Shown here: piece by piece, positions 54,816 through 64,000 of the stretch
How the letters are laid out: each line of letters starts with the position of its first letter
Position numbering within the stretch: the first letter of the stretch is position 1
From: Cystobasidiopsis lactophilus
Lineage: Eukaryota > Basidiomycota > Agaricostilbomycetes > Agaricostilbales > Chionosphaeraceae
Reading direction: 5' to 3'
NCBI GenBank assembly: GCA_001599975.1
Contig: BCIO01000005.1
Span: forward strand, 1,426,001-1,490,000
Length of the DNA stretch: 64,000 nucleotides
Notes under the pieces: model-generated
The model's database searches: none
Seen by the model: only the letters and a program-made list of their open reading frames with translations
What the model was told of the DNA's origin: nothing
Position numbers and translations under genes: made by a program

Positions 54816-56086
54816 ATGCAGAGGGTGTTGCTGGCGAGTGCAATCAGTCTGGCCAGCGTCTGCGGAGCGCTGGCGGCCACCTGCACGGCTTCCAACGAGG
54901 AGTGGCTGTCTTATCCTTCCGGCAACAGGTGCGCCCCAACTGTCCTTCTCTTGTTAATTTTGTGTCCGACCCTTGTTGCAGTCCTTGTGCGGTGTACGAC
55001 ACGCTGGTCGGCCACTGCGACAGCAGCCCTGGGCTCTCCCAGCTCGCTGCCGGCGCACAGTACCCTGTTTTGACCGCTTCGACGGCCAACGACTGCACTT
55101 GTTCGGTGGCAGCCTACATGTTACTAGCGGCATGTTCTTAGTACGTTGTCTGCTCGAGCCATGGGCTCGATCAAGCTGACAAACAGTGCAGCTGCCAAGG
55201 ACAGGGCTACCCCGGTGCGTCTCTCTGCCCTTCACATCGTCGTATCGATATGGGCTGATTCCCTGGTCTGAATAGGCATCTCCGACTACAAGGGTAACCT
55301 TCAAGTCTGCGCGACGAGCCTGTGAGCGCCTCTCGTTCAGGCACAGGCCGACACCGACCTGAGAGTCCTGCTGCAGCCAAGATGTCAACGCGACCTACGG
55401 CCAGAACCAACTGCCAGAGTGGAGTCAGGACTTCACAGCAATTAATGGATCGTGTGTTGCCTGCTTTTCTCTTGGAGGACTAGAACGAGCGCTAAGCCGA
55501 CGATACGGGAACAGTGATCTCTTTAACCCCACTTCGGCCTATTACTTGGCCATTCACTCTGGAGCGCAGCCTACTTCTGAAGTGGGATCCACCAGCTCGA
55601 CCACCACCGCAGCTCCAGGAGGCTCTACATCCACCAGCGCTTCCGCCACCTCCTCTTCCGCATCGTCGACTCCCGGGGGCGCTTCTCCTAATGGTGGAGG
55701 AGGTGGAGGGGGCCTCAGCGGTGGCGCAATAGGAGGACTGACGTCTGGTATAATCGTCGCCCTCATCGGCCTGGCTTCTGCCATCATCCGATATCTGGCA
55801 TCCAGGAACCAGCGGTCTTTCACGCAGCAGGTGCGCTCTCACGCTCTCTGCACCTTTTGAGACTGTGCTGACTAGGAATTTTATCCCCTGCGACTAGTTC
55901 AAGTACACGTTTTGCTGCAACACCACCAGGGTACACCACAGCAGCGGCAACACCAACACCGCCACAACCACCGAAATCCACCATCACCACCACTACCCTG
56001 CGGCTGTTCCTGTTCTTGACCAGACTGGCACCACTGTACAGACACCCGTCGATGATAAGGTGCCGCCACCCTATAACAATGTGTGA
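54816..56086 (+). CDS. Cys-rich one-pass cell-surface protein, copy 2
   Basis: Paralog of 52904-54097. Signal peptide MQRVLLASAISLASVCGALA, then CTASNEEWLSYPSGN, PCAVYDTLVGHCDSSPGLSQ, ASTANDCTCSVAAYMLLAAC, CSCQGQGYP, ISDYKGNLQVCATSL and VNATYGQNQLPEWSQDFTAI, all lining up with copy 1. Introns sit at matching positions (GTACGT, GTGCGT, GTGAGC, GTGTGT donors). The stalk is Ser/Thr/Gly-rich, with one TM around GIIVALIGLASAIIRYLASR and juxtamembrane FKYTFCCNTTR. The cytoplasmic tail is His-rich (TEIHHHHHYPAVPVL) and ends PPPYNNV, a PPxY-type motif that WW-domain ubiquitin ligases often bind. The shared FCC next to the membrane may be palmitoylated. Confidence 0.8.
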
Positions 56087-56488
56087 TTGTGTGTGAGACT
56101 TCTTTTGGGATGTTGGGTCGCTTGGGCATAGTCTCTCGTTTTGCAGTTGCATGGGCACTCTTGATTTGGGCTCTCAAATCCTCGTTAATCTCCCACTGGT
56201 TGGAAGTATTCAGCGCGTCTTATGACGCGCCAAGGCCACGGCGGACCCATTTAGTTCGCGCAGGATGGTGTAATCGAAGAACATGGTGTTCTGTGCTCTT
56301 GCTCTTGAACTACGAGCTCCTACTACTCTTCTCGACCAACCAAAGCAAAAATGGCACAGTGGCAATCCTTCAAAAGGCGAGCTTTGCCCTCTCTAGCGCG
56401 CCTGCTGCTTCACTCTGACCGAAACCGAGAACAGCGGCGCTGAGCTTCCTCGTACGTGTCTTGCGGGGCCGTCCGCCTTCTCTGCCTC
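56087..56488. other. Intergenic before DM9 copy 1
   Basis: 402 bp holding the 3' end of the surface-protein gene and the promoter of the DM9 gene. No supported gene; an ATG at 56351 opens a frame that stops before the DM9 exons. Confidence 0.45.
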
Positions 56489-57263
56489 ATGATGCTTGCT
56501 GTAGCCAATGCCATCAAGAGCGGCTACGAGAAGGTGGGACAAGAGCGTCATGGATTCGCTTGAACTTTGCTAAACGTGCTCTCCAGGGCGGCGAAGTCCT
56601 CTACATTGCTCGCGGTCACCACGAAGGCTCTGCCCACCCTGGAAAGTTTGGAGAGACCACAGGCAGAGGCGTTCTCTTTCCCTATGGTAGGAGATGGTTC
56701 TTGGAGCACCGCTGATATGTCGCGACTTCTAACTCGACCTAATGTCCGCGCAGGCGGAAAGGAGGAGTACAGCGGATCCTACGATCTCTTGCTCGGCGAC
56801 GAGAACTCTGTCAAGTGGTCAGTCTTCTCGCCTTGTGGTGTGCCGACGTCACGCTCATAGAGGTCGATGCTTGAAGGATCGATGTCAACGGTGTCGCCGA
56901 TTTCCAGGGCGCCACTCCCGTCGACGGAGGCAAGGATGCTGACGGCACCCCTCTCTACGTCATCCAAGGTAAGAGCTGCAGGATGCTGTGCTAGCCTGGA
57001 AGATGACGCTGATGGTCGCTTTCGCTCAGCTCCCTGGGAGGGCGCTCTCTTGCCCGGCAAAGTCCGCCAGGGAGCCGACAAGGCTTCTGTCGGATACGGA
57101 GGTGGGAGAACACGCTTGACCATGGGAGCGACTCGAGGCTCATTTGAAGCAACAGGCAAGGAGTGGCCTTTCCCCAGCTACAAGGGTAAGGCTGTCCTTT
57201 CTTTCGGATGCATCGGCATTGAGGAATGCTGAATGGTTTCTTACAGTCCTCGTCCACGCCTGA
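56489..57263 (+). CDS. DM9-domain (DUF3421) protein, copy 1
   Basis: DM9 proteins are small mannose-binding lectin-like domains in many eukaryotes. MMLAVANAIKSGYEK (start 56489) reads straight into a 5' GTGGGA intron, then GGEVLYIARGHHEGSAHPGK, FGETTGRGVLFPYG, GKEEYSGSYDLLLGDENSV, IDVNGVADFQGATPVDGG, TPLYVIQAPWEGALLPGKVR, KASVGYGG and KEWPFPSYKVLVHA. These are two DM9 repeats: LYIARGHHEG...HPGKF and LYVIQAPWEG...LPGKV are the classic motifs. Six introns split the short exons. No signal peptide was seen, so probably cytosolic. It may recognise glycans; fungal roles are poorly known. Tandem with copy 2. Confidence 0.85.
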
Positions 57264-57829
57264 AATGGCTCACAAAGAGCGCGTGGCCCAACAAGCATTT
57301 GCATGAATCCCACACATGGCATTTTCCAAAACCAACGACGGTCCAAAAAGGGCCTCTCATGAAATTCGAACCATACGAGAGCAAAGAGCTCTCTTCTTGA
57401 ACTGTAGCCTTGCACTCCGAGACCAGAAGTTCGAAGGTGGTGGCGTCAGACCGCCCGGCCGGAGGCTGGGGAAAGCTCTCTGTTCCCACCCATGATGCCG
57501 CTTCGACTGCTTGTGTTGAGGTTGTACGAGTAGTTGATGCGCCTCTACGCTGGTCCTCCCACACCCCAGACTCGCAGCGACACAAGCAGCCTGAGATTGC
57601 CAACTTGCAACGCCCCTTTCCGCTCTTCTGCGGCTCGTTTTGATTGTGTCGACTGAAAGCCGCCTCGAGACTCGACGCTGCCGTTCAAATGTCGCTCTTC
57701 ATTGCTTGCCTTTCAGAACTCCTGCTGTCCCCTTTCTCCCAGTCTCAGATGCCCCCTTCTTCTGTCTCTGTATCTGTGGATCTCTTTTAATCTTGCTCAA
57801 CCAGCATCTAGGAGTGAGAGCAGTGGGAG
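57264..57829. other. Intergenic between DM9 copies
   Basis: 566 bp containing the 3' end of copy 1 and the promoter of copy 2. No supported gene or repeat. Confidence 0.45.
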
Positions 57830-58779
57830 ATGAGCGATTCTGCGATTCAGTGGATCAAACACAGGTGAGCTTGGGGCTCCCCTCAGGCTCAGGTCCAAGT
57901 GATCCTAATGTGATCGTCGGATTGAATGACAGGCCAGGCCAACCGTTTCCACTGTGCGTCCTGACCTCCTGGGGGCACCTTTCGCAGCCTTGTCCTAATA
58001 GCTTCCGGACGGTCCTTCGCGCAGCTCTTGCGTCGTGGGCGGCATCAGCCATGTATGGCTCTCTTCACTGGTGTTCTACCTTCTTTTGGCTAACAATCTG
58101 GGTTGGACTCACTCATACAGACGGGCGAGAGTCTCTACATGGGTCGAGGAAAGCACTTGAACGGATGCATGTATCCCGGCAGCTTTCGCTCGCTGGTGGG
58201 CACGGTGCGCTCGAGGCCCCGACTCCACCACTGTGGTTTGATCGAGCCGCATCGACTCTATTCAGGGCCTCCAGTTCGTTTGGAACGGTGCTGAGGTCAC
58301 GACCGACTCTTATGAGTTACTGGCCGTTGCAGTTGAAAACCGCGCCGCCATCAGGTGGTGAGCTGGGTTCTCTTCCTTATCCATGATCAAACTGAGGCCT
58401 AGCGGATGGACTTTGCATAGGGTTGATGTCGACACTTTCTACTTCAGCAGCGCCGTGCCCGTGGATGGCGGCAAGGACGAAAAAGACGGCGCGCTGTACA
58501 TAGCTCAGGTCTCCTTCGAGGGCGCTTTTCTGTGAGTTGGCTTTCACCATGCCATCCATGGGAGGCCACCACAAACTTGAGAGCACGCCTCACAGGATTG
58601 GCAAGGTCACCGCTGGCGACAACAAAGCTGTCTTTTGCGACAAGTCTGGTCAGTGACTGCACTTTACCCGTGAGGCGCTCGTCCTAAGCTCCCGCCCCTT
58701 TCTGACAGGCAATGTGAAAACCGCTACCAGCAATTTCAAAATCCTTTGTCTTGCTGAAAAGAAAGAGGGAGCGAAATGA
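57830..58779 (+). CDS. DM9-domain (DUF3421) protein, copy 2
   Basis: Paralog of copy 1, more diverged. The first exon from ATG 57830 gives MSDSAIQWIKHR; a GTGAGC intron follows. DM9 matches: TGESLYMGRGKHLNGCMYPG with SFRSL, then (GTGGGC...ATTCAG) GLQFVWNGAEVTTDSYELLA, VDVDTFYFSSAVPVDGGKDE, GALYIAQVSFEGAFL, IGKVTAGDNKAVFCDKSG and NVKTATSNFKILCLAEKKEG before the stop at 58779. The order of blocks equals copy 1. The exon or intron between 57940 and 58110 is not fully resolved, so a further exon may be missing there. Confidence 0.75.
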
Positions 58780-59115
58780 TGGTGGCGAAACAAGGTGAGC
58801 TTTGACTCCCTGCCTTTGAGACTCGGGACCTGGACTCAGAAGCGGCAGCCAAACCCGCAGCTTTGACCGTCTCCGTCACTGTGCTTGATGTGCGAGCTTT
58901 GGCCCGGTGGCGAATCAGGTGTCGGCGGTCTCCCTTGATGAGCGTAGAAGCCAGCCTACCCCCTTGCCTTCCGACTGTCCACAGCTTGATCTTCTCTACT
59001 CCCCCTAGACTCTGAATGAAATCCAAAAGTACAAGTGTTTGAGCTTGGCATTCAACTGGCATTCAAAACTCGCGCCTGCGTGCATCTGCGGGCGAGCTCT
59101 TGACCGCGCTCAACG
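58780..59115. other. Intergenic, DM9 copy 2 / EMC7
   Basis: 336 bp with the EMC7 promoter. No gene supported. Confidence 0.45.
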
Positions 59116-59989
59116 ATGCTGCTCCCGTCCGGCTTGCTGCTCTTAACGCTCTCCTCTGCCCTCGGGGCCACCTTGTCAGGCTCCCTGGCCGGCGTCGGCT
59201 TGAGCAACGACATCTCTATCCTGCTCAATGGCAAGCGGGCAGCTCTAATCAACCCTTCCGGCCAATTCACGCTCGCCCTCGCGCCCGAGGAATCCTACAT
59301 CTTGACCGTGGACAGCAAGAGCCATGAGTTCCCGTCTTACACCGTGCAGCAACAGGCGGCAGGCCAGGTGGAAGTCAAGCCCTTCGCACTTGGGCGGATC
59401 CCATCGGGCAGCACGCCGGCGTTGGCTCTGCCGCTTAAGATTGCGCCGCTGGGAGCAAAGCAATACGTGGACCCCGTTGTGCCCTTCTCCATCGTCGGCA
59501 TGGTCAAGGGCAACCCGCTCATCCTGCTCATGGTGCGTGGCGCTGCTCCCTTCATTCCGTGCGCTCTCCAGGCTGAATGGGTTCGGCGCACACTCACAGG
59601 GAGGAGGCGCCGTCATGCTGTTCTTGATGCCTAAATTGATGAACGCCATCGACCCGGAAGCTATGCGAGAAGTACAGGTGAGCTTGGCTCCTTGACCTTA
59701 GCCCAATCAATGGAGCTAAATCGGCCGCCGTCTTTACAGGAACAACAAGCGTGAGCCTTGCCTCTCCAATATGCTTTTACATTTACTTAACATAGCCTGG
59801 CTATGGCCTCACAGGAGCATGCACAAGTCAATGCAATCAGGCTTGGACATTGCAGGCGGCCTCTCCAACTTTCTCGCCGGTGGCAGCTCAACCGCGGGAT
59901 CTGGGGGCGCTGCAGCAGGAGAGGGTGCATCTCAACCGAAGGGGTCATCATCGGGGTACGGCCAGCAAATTAGAAAGCGGAAGTCCTGA
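59116..59989 (+). CDS. EMC7: ER membrane protein complex subunit 7
   Basis: Subunit of the EMC insertase. Signal peptide MLLPSGLLLLTLSSALGATL, then the beta-rich lumenal domain with VGLSNDISILLNGKRAALIN, PSGQFTLALAPEESYILTVD and SKSHEFPSYTVQQQAAGQVE. IAPLGAKQYVDPVVPFSIVG, MVKGNPLILLM and, after a GTGCGT intron, GGGAVMLFLMPKLMNAIDPE form the membrane-facing end typical of EMC7. Two further short introns near EVQ and EQQA precede SMHKSMQSGLDIAGGLSNFL. The C-terminus is Gly/Ser/Lys-rich. The whole domain order and the PKLMN-IDPE signature fit EMC7 well. Confidence 0.88.
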
Positions 59990-60103
59990 ATGAAATTGCA
60001 TCGGAAGACTCGACTTGTACAAAACGTCTTGTTGCCTGACAAATTTGGGGCAAGTGAGAGTGTGGTTTGAAATGCATTGTGTATGAATCCATGTGAGAAA
60101 GCA

Positions 60104-62677
60104 TCAAGCCTCGGACGGCTCTTCCTGCTTGACCTTCTTGTTCGCCCCTGCGTCCTCCTCGTCCTCGCTTGCCGGCCTCTTGGACCTTGGCGTAGAAGCC
60201 GCCCCCGCTTGTTCTCCTCCCATGTCTCCATCGACTCCTAGGAGCCCAGCTTGAGCAGCAGGCGCAGCAGGCTCTGGTGGATCTTCCATGGGCTCCCGTT
60301 CGGGCTCGGGAGGGTCTTCCATCGGATCGCGCTCTGGTTCTGGTGGGTCTGACAGGGCTGGAGCAGCTTCCTCCTCGACAGCTGTGTCAGCCTCAAGCAG
60401 AGGTGGCAAATCTTCAGCAGTCGGCTTGGCCTCTTCCTCCTCAAGCCCAAAGGTGATATCCGGTTCGGCAGCCGCGGTGACTTCGGGAACTGGCGTAGGG
60501 GTTGGTTCGGGGGTAGGTTGAAGCTCTTCGATCGTCGCTCCGCCGTAGGGCTCTTCCACCTCCATCGGCGTGGACGGGTCGTCTTCGTCTTTGGCCAGCT
60601 TGGCCGCTTTCCGGGACTTGCTCATTTCGGCGTAACATGTAGCGTGATAAATCTGTTCGCACGAATCTTCCCAATCAGCCGTGTAAAAGTGATTAGAGAT
60701 GGGCAAAGGAACGAACCGTATTGTCAACTTTGCGCGCGTCCAGCCAGACCCAGCGCTCGTTCTCCTCGTCCCACTCTTGCTTGAAGGCCTCTTTGCAAAT
60801 CGGGCACGGCTTGGCCGCTTTGCTGGTTTGCGTCGGCGCGACCACCTTGGACTTGGCGATCTCCACCATGTCCTCGGACGGGTCAATTTCTTCCACTTTG
60901 ATCGCGTCTTCCGAAGGTGGTTTGATCCAGTCCTGTTTGTCGAAGAACTCTAAGCACACATCCTTATCAGAGTGCTAATAAGGGACGACAAACCTCAGCA
61001 AGGGCAAACCAAGACCTCGATTGAGCCCTCAAAGAACCAGCCAGGCGGTTGTTGGTTCTGAAGTGCCGGTCCAAGTGCTGCTTGAGAACGCGGCGGTGGC
61101 GGGGCGTGTCCAACCAGCGAGCGGAGCACTGGGTGCATTGTAGGGAGAGGTCGTCGTACAACAGTTGAAACCGAGCTTTCGTCCCTTTCGCTCTGTAGCC
61201 ATGAAAAAAGACGGGATCAGCATCTTGTCCAAAGACTGATATAGTAGATGCAATGGTTACCGATTGATCTCGTTGGTGGACAGCCCAAACTTTTCCTTCG
61301 CCTTGTCGAACCCTTCGAACAGCTTGGCCTCGTACTCTTGCTCCCGGTCCTCCTGCTCCCGTTTGTCCGCCCCAAAAACCTGGCCCAGCTGAGCTAACAA
61401 GTTGGGATCCAAAGACTGCAGCACGTTGGCTGCCGCTTCCAAATCAAGCTCCGGCAATGACCCGCCTTGAGCGAGCTGGTGCGAAGAGGGAAGGGTAGAA
61501 GTGGAGGCTACTGGGGCTGCCGAGAGCAAATGACCCAAAGTGTCGGGGTCCAACGCAGCAAGCAAGCCCTCCACGCCACCAGGACCTTCAGCACCACCAC
61601 CAAAATTGGAACCGGCAGGGGCGGGCAAAGCGAGGCGGGCAAACGGAGGAGGGGAGGGAGGCAAAGGAGCCGCGGGAGTAAGGCGGGGCAGCTCGACCCG
61701 GATCTGGTAGACTTGCTCGGAAGTCACGCCTGAAGTGGTGACCAACTCCTCCAGCTTTCAACGCGGAAAAGCAAGAACAAAAGCCAAGAGAAAGTCAATT
61801 TCAAGTTTCTTTGGCCAGCACATAGAAAGGAGAGGAGGACAACAAGAGACCAAGGTCCGAATGAGAAGGGGCAGGAAACTAACCTTTTGCAGAGCCTCAA
61901 TGGCGACGTGGTTGTTGGTGTCCATGGGGTCCTGGTAAGCCTGGGTTCTTCTGAGGTCGAGGACGCGGCGAATGTCCTGCGCCACAGCGGCCGACTCTTC
62001 CGGTGAGGCCAGAGACGGGCGCTGGAGCGAGGCCTGGACATAGTGCGGCACGTCGACGATGCCCCGGCCTCCGCCGCCAATGCCACCTCCACGCCCGCCT
62101 CGACCAAACAGGGCCTCTTCCAAAGCCGTTTGGAGCCGGTTGTTGTTATTCGGGTACAGGGGGGTGGCGTTAGGGCCACCGGTGCGCCAGGTTCCGAGGA
62201 GTTCTTCCATCTTGACCTGGGTCTGGACGTCCACTTCCCGGTAGGCGGTCAAAAAGGTGCGCTCGAGGAAGCGGGAGAACAGGCCGACGTAGGGCTGGCC
62301 CAAGTTTTTGGCGATCGAGTCGAGCAAGTACAGGGCTGGCAGCTTGGAATGTGGCGCGCACTGTGCGTCCCAGGGGAGAGACCTATATCAGCGACTGCGG
62401 TGACTTGATGAATGTATAAGGCACAACGCACGTATTTGATGTGCCGCTCGAGCTCGTCGGCCACGATGCCAGCCATGCGCAGCGAGTAGTCGGCCGCCAA
62501 CTTGGTCAGGTCCTCGATGATCTGGCGCGAGTTGTGCGTGAGCTGCTGCAGGGCGCTCTGGAAGTACGGCCTGAACACATTGGGGTCGTTGAAGTTGTAG
62601 GCCGGCGCCTGCTGCACAACGGGCGGGGGCGGGTAGTACTGCTGCTGTGGGTACGAGCCATAGAAATGTTGTGCCAT
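60104..62677 (-). CDS. PCF11: mRNA 3'-end processing factor PCF11
   Basis: Cleavage factor IA subunit that couples transcription termination to polyadenylation. Start MAQHFYGSYPQQQYYPPPPV. The CTD-interacting domain (CID) reads FQSALQQLTHNSRQIIEDLT, LAADYSLRMAGIVADELERH, DSIAKNLGQPYVGLFSRFL and YREVDVQTQVKMEELLGTWR. The next exon gives SGVTSEQVYQIRVELPRLTP. A first zinc motif is in the exon encoding LYDDLSLQCTQCSARWL, VLKQHLDRHFRTNNRLAG and RAQSRSWFALAE; a second is KPCPICKEAFKQEWDEENER with IYHATCYAEM. The C-terminus is acidic and Pro-rich (EPEREPMEDPPEPAAPAAQA), ending at 60104. ATG 62677 gives the usual short N-terminus; the longer frame upstream is not used. Confidence 0.9.
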
Positions 62678-62962
62678 TGCTCTCGAGAGACTACGGCTCG
62701 CTCGCGTGTTTACAGCGCCCCGTGTGCTCTGCCTCTCGCTTCTGTCTCTGCGCGGTCTGATGGGCGTCCGGGTCCAAGAAGCGAATCCTCGAAGCCGTTC
62801 TGGTTTTTTTTTCCCTCGGCTCATGGGAGGGTAGCCTTCTCACTGATCGTGATGCGCTCCAGCTCTTAGAGATCGTAGCTGAGTAAGATAATTGCGTTCT
62901 AGTCACGAGCAAACATTCAAATTGCAAAATTCGATGGTGGCGCTCTGTCGCCACCGTCTCCG

Positions 62963-63643
62963 TCAGACTCGCAGGTGTATACAGGAGGAGGCACGGATGC
63001 AGGCGTGGATGGGTCCTTCATGTAGGAGGGCGGGCGGTCGATGCAGAGGAAGTCTATCTGTGATCACATCAGCAGAAATATGCTGGACTGGCGAACCACT
63101 TGCTTTGAGCCACTCAAGGGCAGACCACCCCAGCGCTTCGGGGACCTCTATGATAAGGCCCAATCTCACTAGTATCTTGTGCCGGGGATGCCTAAGTCAG
63201 CGCATGATGGGAACAGCTTTCACTAAGGGTCGGTGTTGGTCGTCGCAAAACTAGAACATTCGAAGCCAAGCTTGAGAACACTTCTAGCTGCTACTCGTAT
63301 GAGAGTGGACTGACCAATGTGAACTTCCTATCTTTGGTTTTCTGTGCGTGCAAGATGCCGAAGATGGCCAAGTTCCAAGCCCGAGCCTGGAGCGAAATAT
63401 TGCATCAAAATGTCAGTGCATCAAAGTGTCAGGCAGCATTTGAAATATGGGGCTGCCGCGAACCTTGCACGCTTCATAGTATGCTTCGTCCGTCTGGCAT
63501 TCGAGCGCATGAGCCTCGGTAATTTTCGAATCCTTGTCGGCCGCCGCCTTTAAAGCCTCCACGTCTTTACGCGAGATAAAATATTGGCCAACAAAGAAGC
63601 CGTCCATATCTGCGTCGTACAAGGCTTTGTTGGAGGGCACCAT
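62963..63643 (-). CDS. Unrecognised small protein, multi-exon
   Basis: Not recognised. MVPSNKALYDADMDGFFVGQ starts at 63643 and continues with YFISRKDVEALKAAADKDSK and ECQTDEAYYEACK. A GTTCGC intron (...GCTCCAG) leads to ARAWNLAIFGILHAQKTKDR, a GTCAGT intron to FCDDQHRPLVKAVPIMR. A probable last exon carries LGLIIEVPEALGWSALEWLK and CIRASSCIHLRV, stopping at 62963, but the last junction is uncertain. Short length and intron pattern suggest a genuine host gene; no domain seen. The next feature upstream would lie beyond the window end. Confidence 0.45.
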
Positions 63644-64000
63644 TCTGGTGGCCGTCGGAGGTTGAGACAAGAGATGGCAAAGTTCAGTAACGGTCGAGTG
63701 GAGAAGATCGAGCTCGATGCTTGTGGTTAACCGCAAAGCCGGACATTGATACGACACTAGTGCTTGAATGCAGAGGTGGAGGGCAAGGGATTAGAAGCGC
63801 TCAAATTGCAGAGCCAAACTGCACTCTGTGTCCGTCTTCGTCAAGCGAACAATTGGATTCGTAAGGCGGGACAACCGTGTTCGGTTGCCACTTTAGGACA
63901 CTGGAGGGTGGGTTTGGTCGATGCGCAAGAAGTCCGACTGTAGCAAACTCTCTCAAGGTCGGCGTGGCGGACCAACGATGGGCAGACTACTCACTTCCCG
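63644..64000. other. Window end, upstream of the last gene
   Basis: 357 bp with no supported gene; presumably the promoter of the 63643 start and the edge of the next locus. Confidence 0.4.

Noticed and set aside
1-64000. Transposons, LTR elements, rRNA, CRISPR-like repeats
   Set aside because: No terminal repeats, transposase or reverse-transcriptase motifs, or regular direct-repeat/spacer patterns were seen; only the 164-bp exon-intron unit repeats.

Overview
The window looks like a piece of a nuclear chromosome from a basidiomycete fungus. Genes are dense, on both strands, and most are cut by many short spliceosomal introns (about 40-95 nt, with donors such as GTGAGT, GTGCGC and GTAAGT and TTAAT or CTAAC-like branch sites). 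The protein families are fungal: Zn2Cys6 regulators, SFH5, fungal LtrA-like proteins, Kex2-type precursors, Cys-rich one-pass membrane proteins and DM9 proteins. I cannot name the genus. I saw no rRNA, tRNA, CRISPR array, transposon or virus-like element.

Layout. 1-2 kb: the 5' part of VPS26, divergent from SEH1. 2-6.7 kb: three related BTB/POZ genes on the minus strand (BTB-A, B, C), with a small secreted Kex2-type repeat precursor between B and C. 6.8-15.5 kb: a two-gene module, a Zn2Cys6 regulator (minus) head to head with a multi-pass membrane protein (plus), present twice in tandem. 15.6-19.5 kb: an LtrA-like membrane protein and a GPI-type secreted protein. 20-25.5 kb: SOF1, two divergent F-box-type genes and SFH5. 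25.7-34.4 kb: cytosolic lysyl-tRNA synthetase, RAD10/ERCC1, an acidic coiled-coil protein, an NAD-binding epimerase-like protein and an unknown gene.

34.7-50 kb is a housekeeping and DNA-metabolism block: a RING-less Rad5/ULS1-type SNF2 ATPase, a TDP2-like phosphodiesterase, a mitochondrial-type PPR protein, the meiotic MutS homologue MSH4, an unknown basic/acidic protein, the U-box cyclophilin PPIL2 and a JmjC-type protein. 50-52 kb holds an unrecognised multi-exon gene. 52.9-58.8 kb is an accessory block made of two tandem pairs: two Cys-rich one-pass surface proteins, then two DM9-domain proteins. 59-63.6 kb returns to EMC7, PCF11 and an unknown gene.

The main theme is local duplication. 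Four families (BTB, regulator plus membrane module, Cys-rich surface protein, DM9) occur as neighbouring copies interleaved with conserved single-copy genes. The most interesting candidates are the Kex2-type repeat precursor at 4.5-5.15 kb, whose repeat peptides are identical in protein but strongly diverged at silent sites while the introns between them are nearly identical, and the duplicated head-to-head regulator/membrane-protein module.

All gene models were built by eye from reading frames, splice-site motifs and comparison between paralogs. Exon edges are given only where they are well supported, and start codons are often a choice among several.
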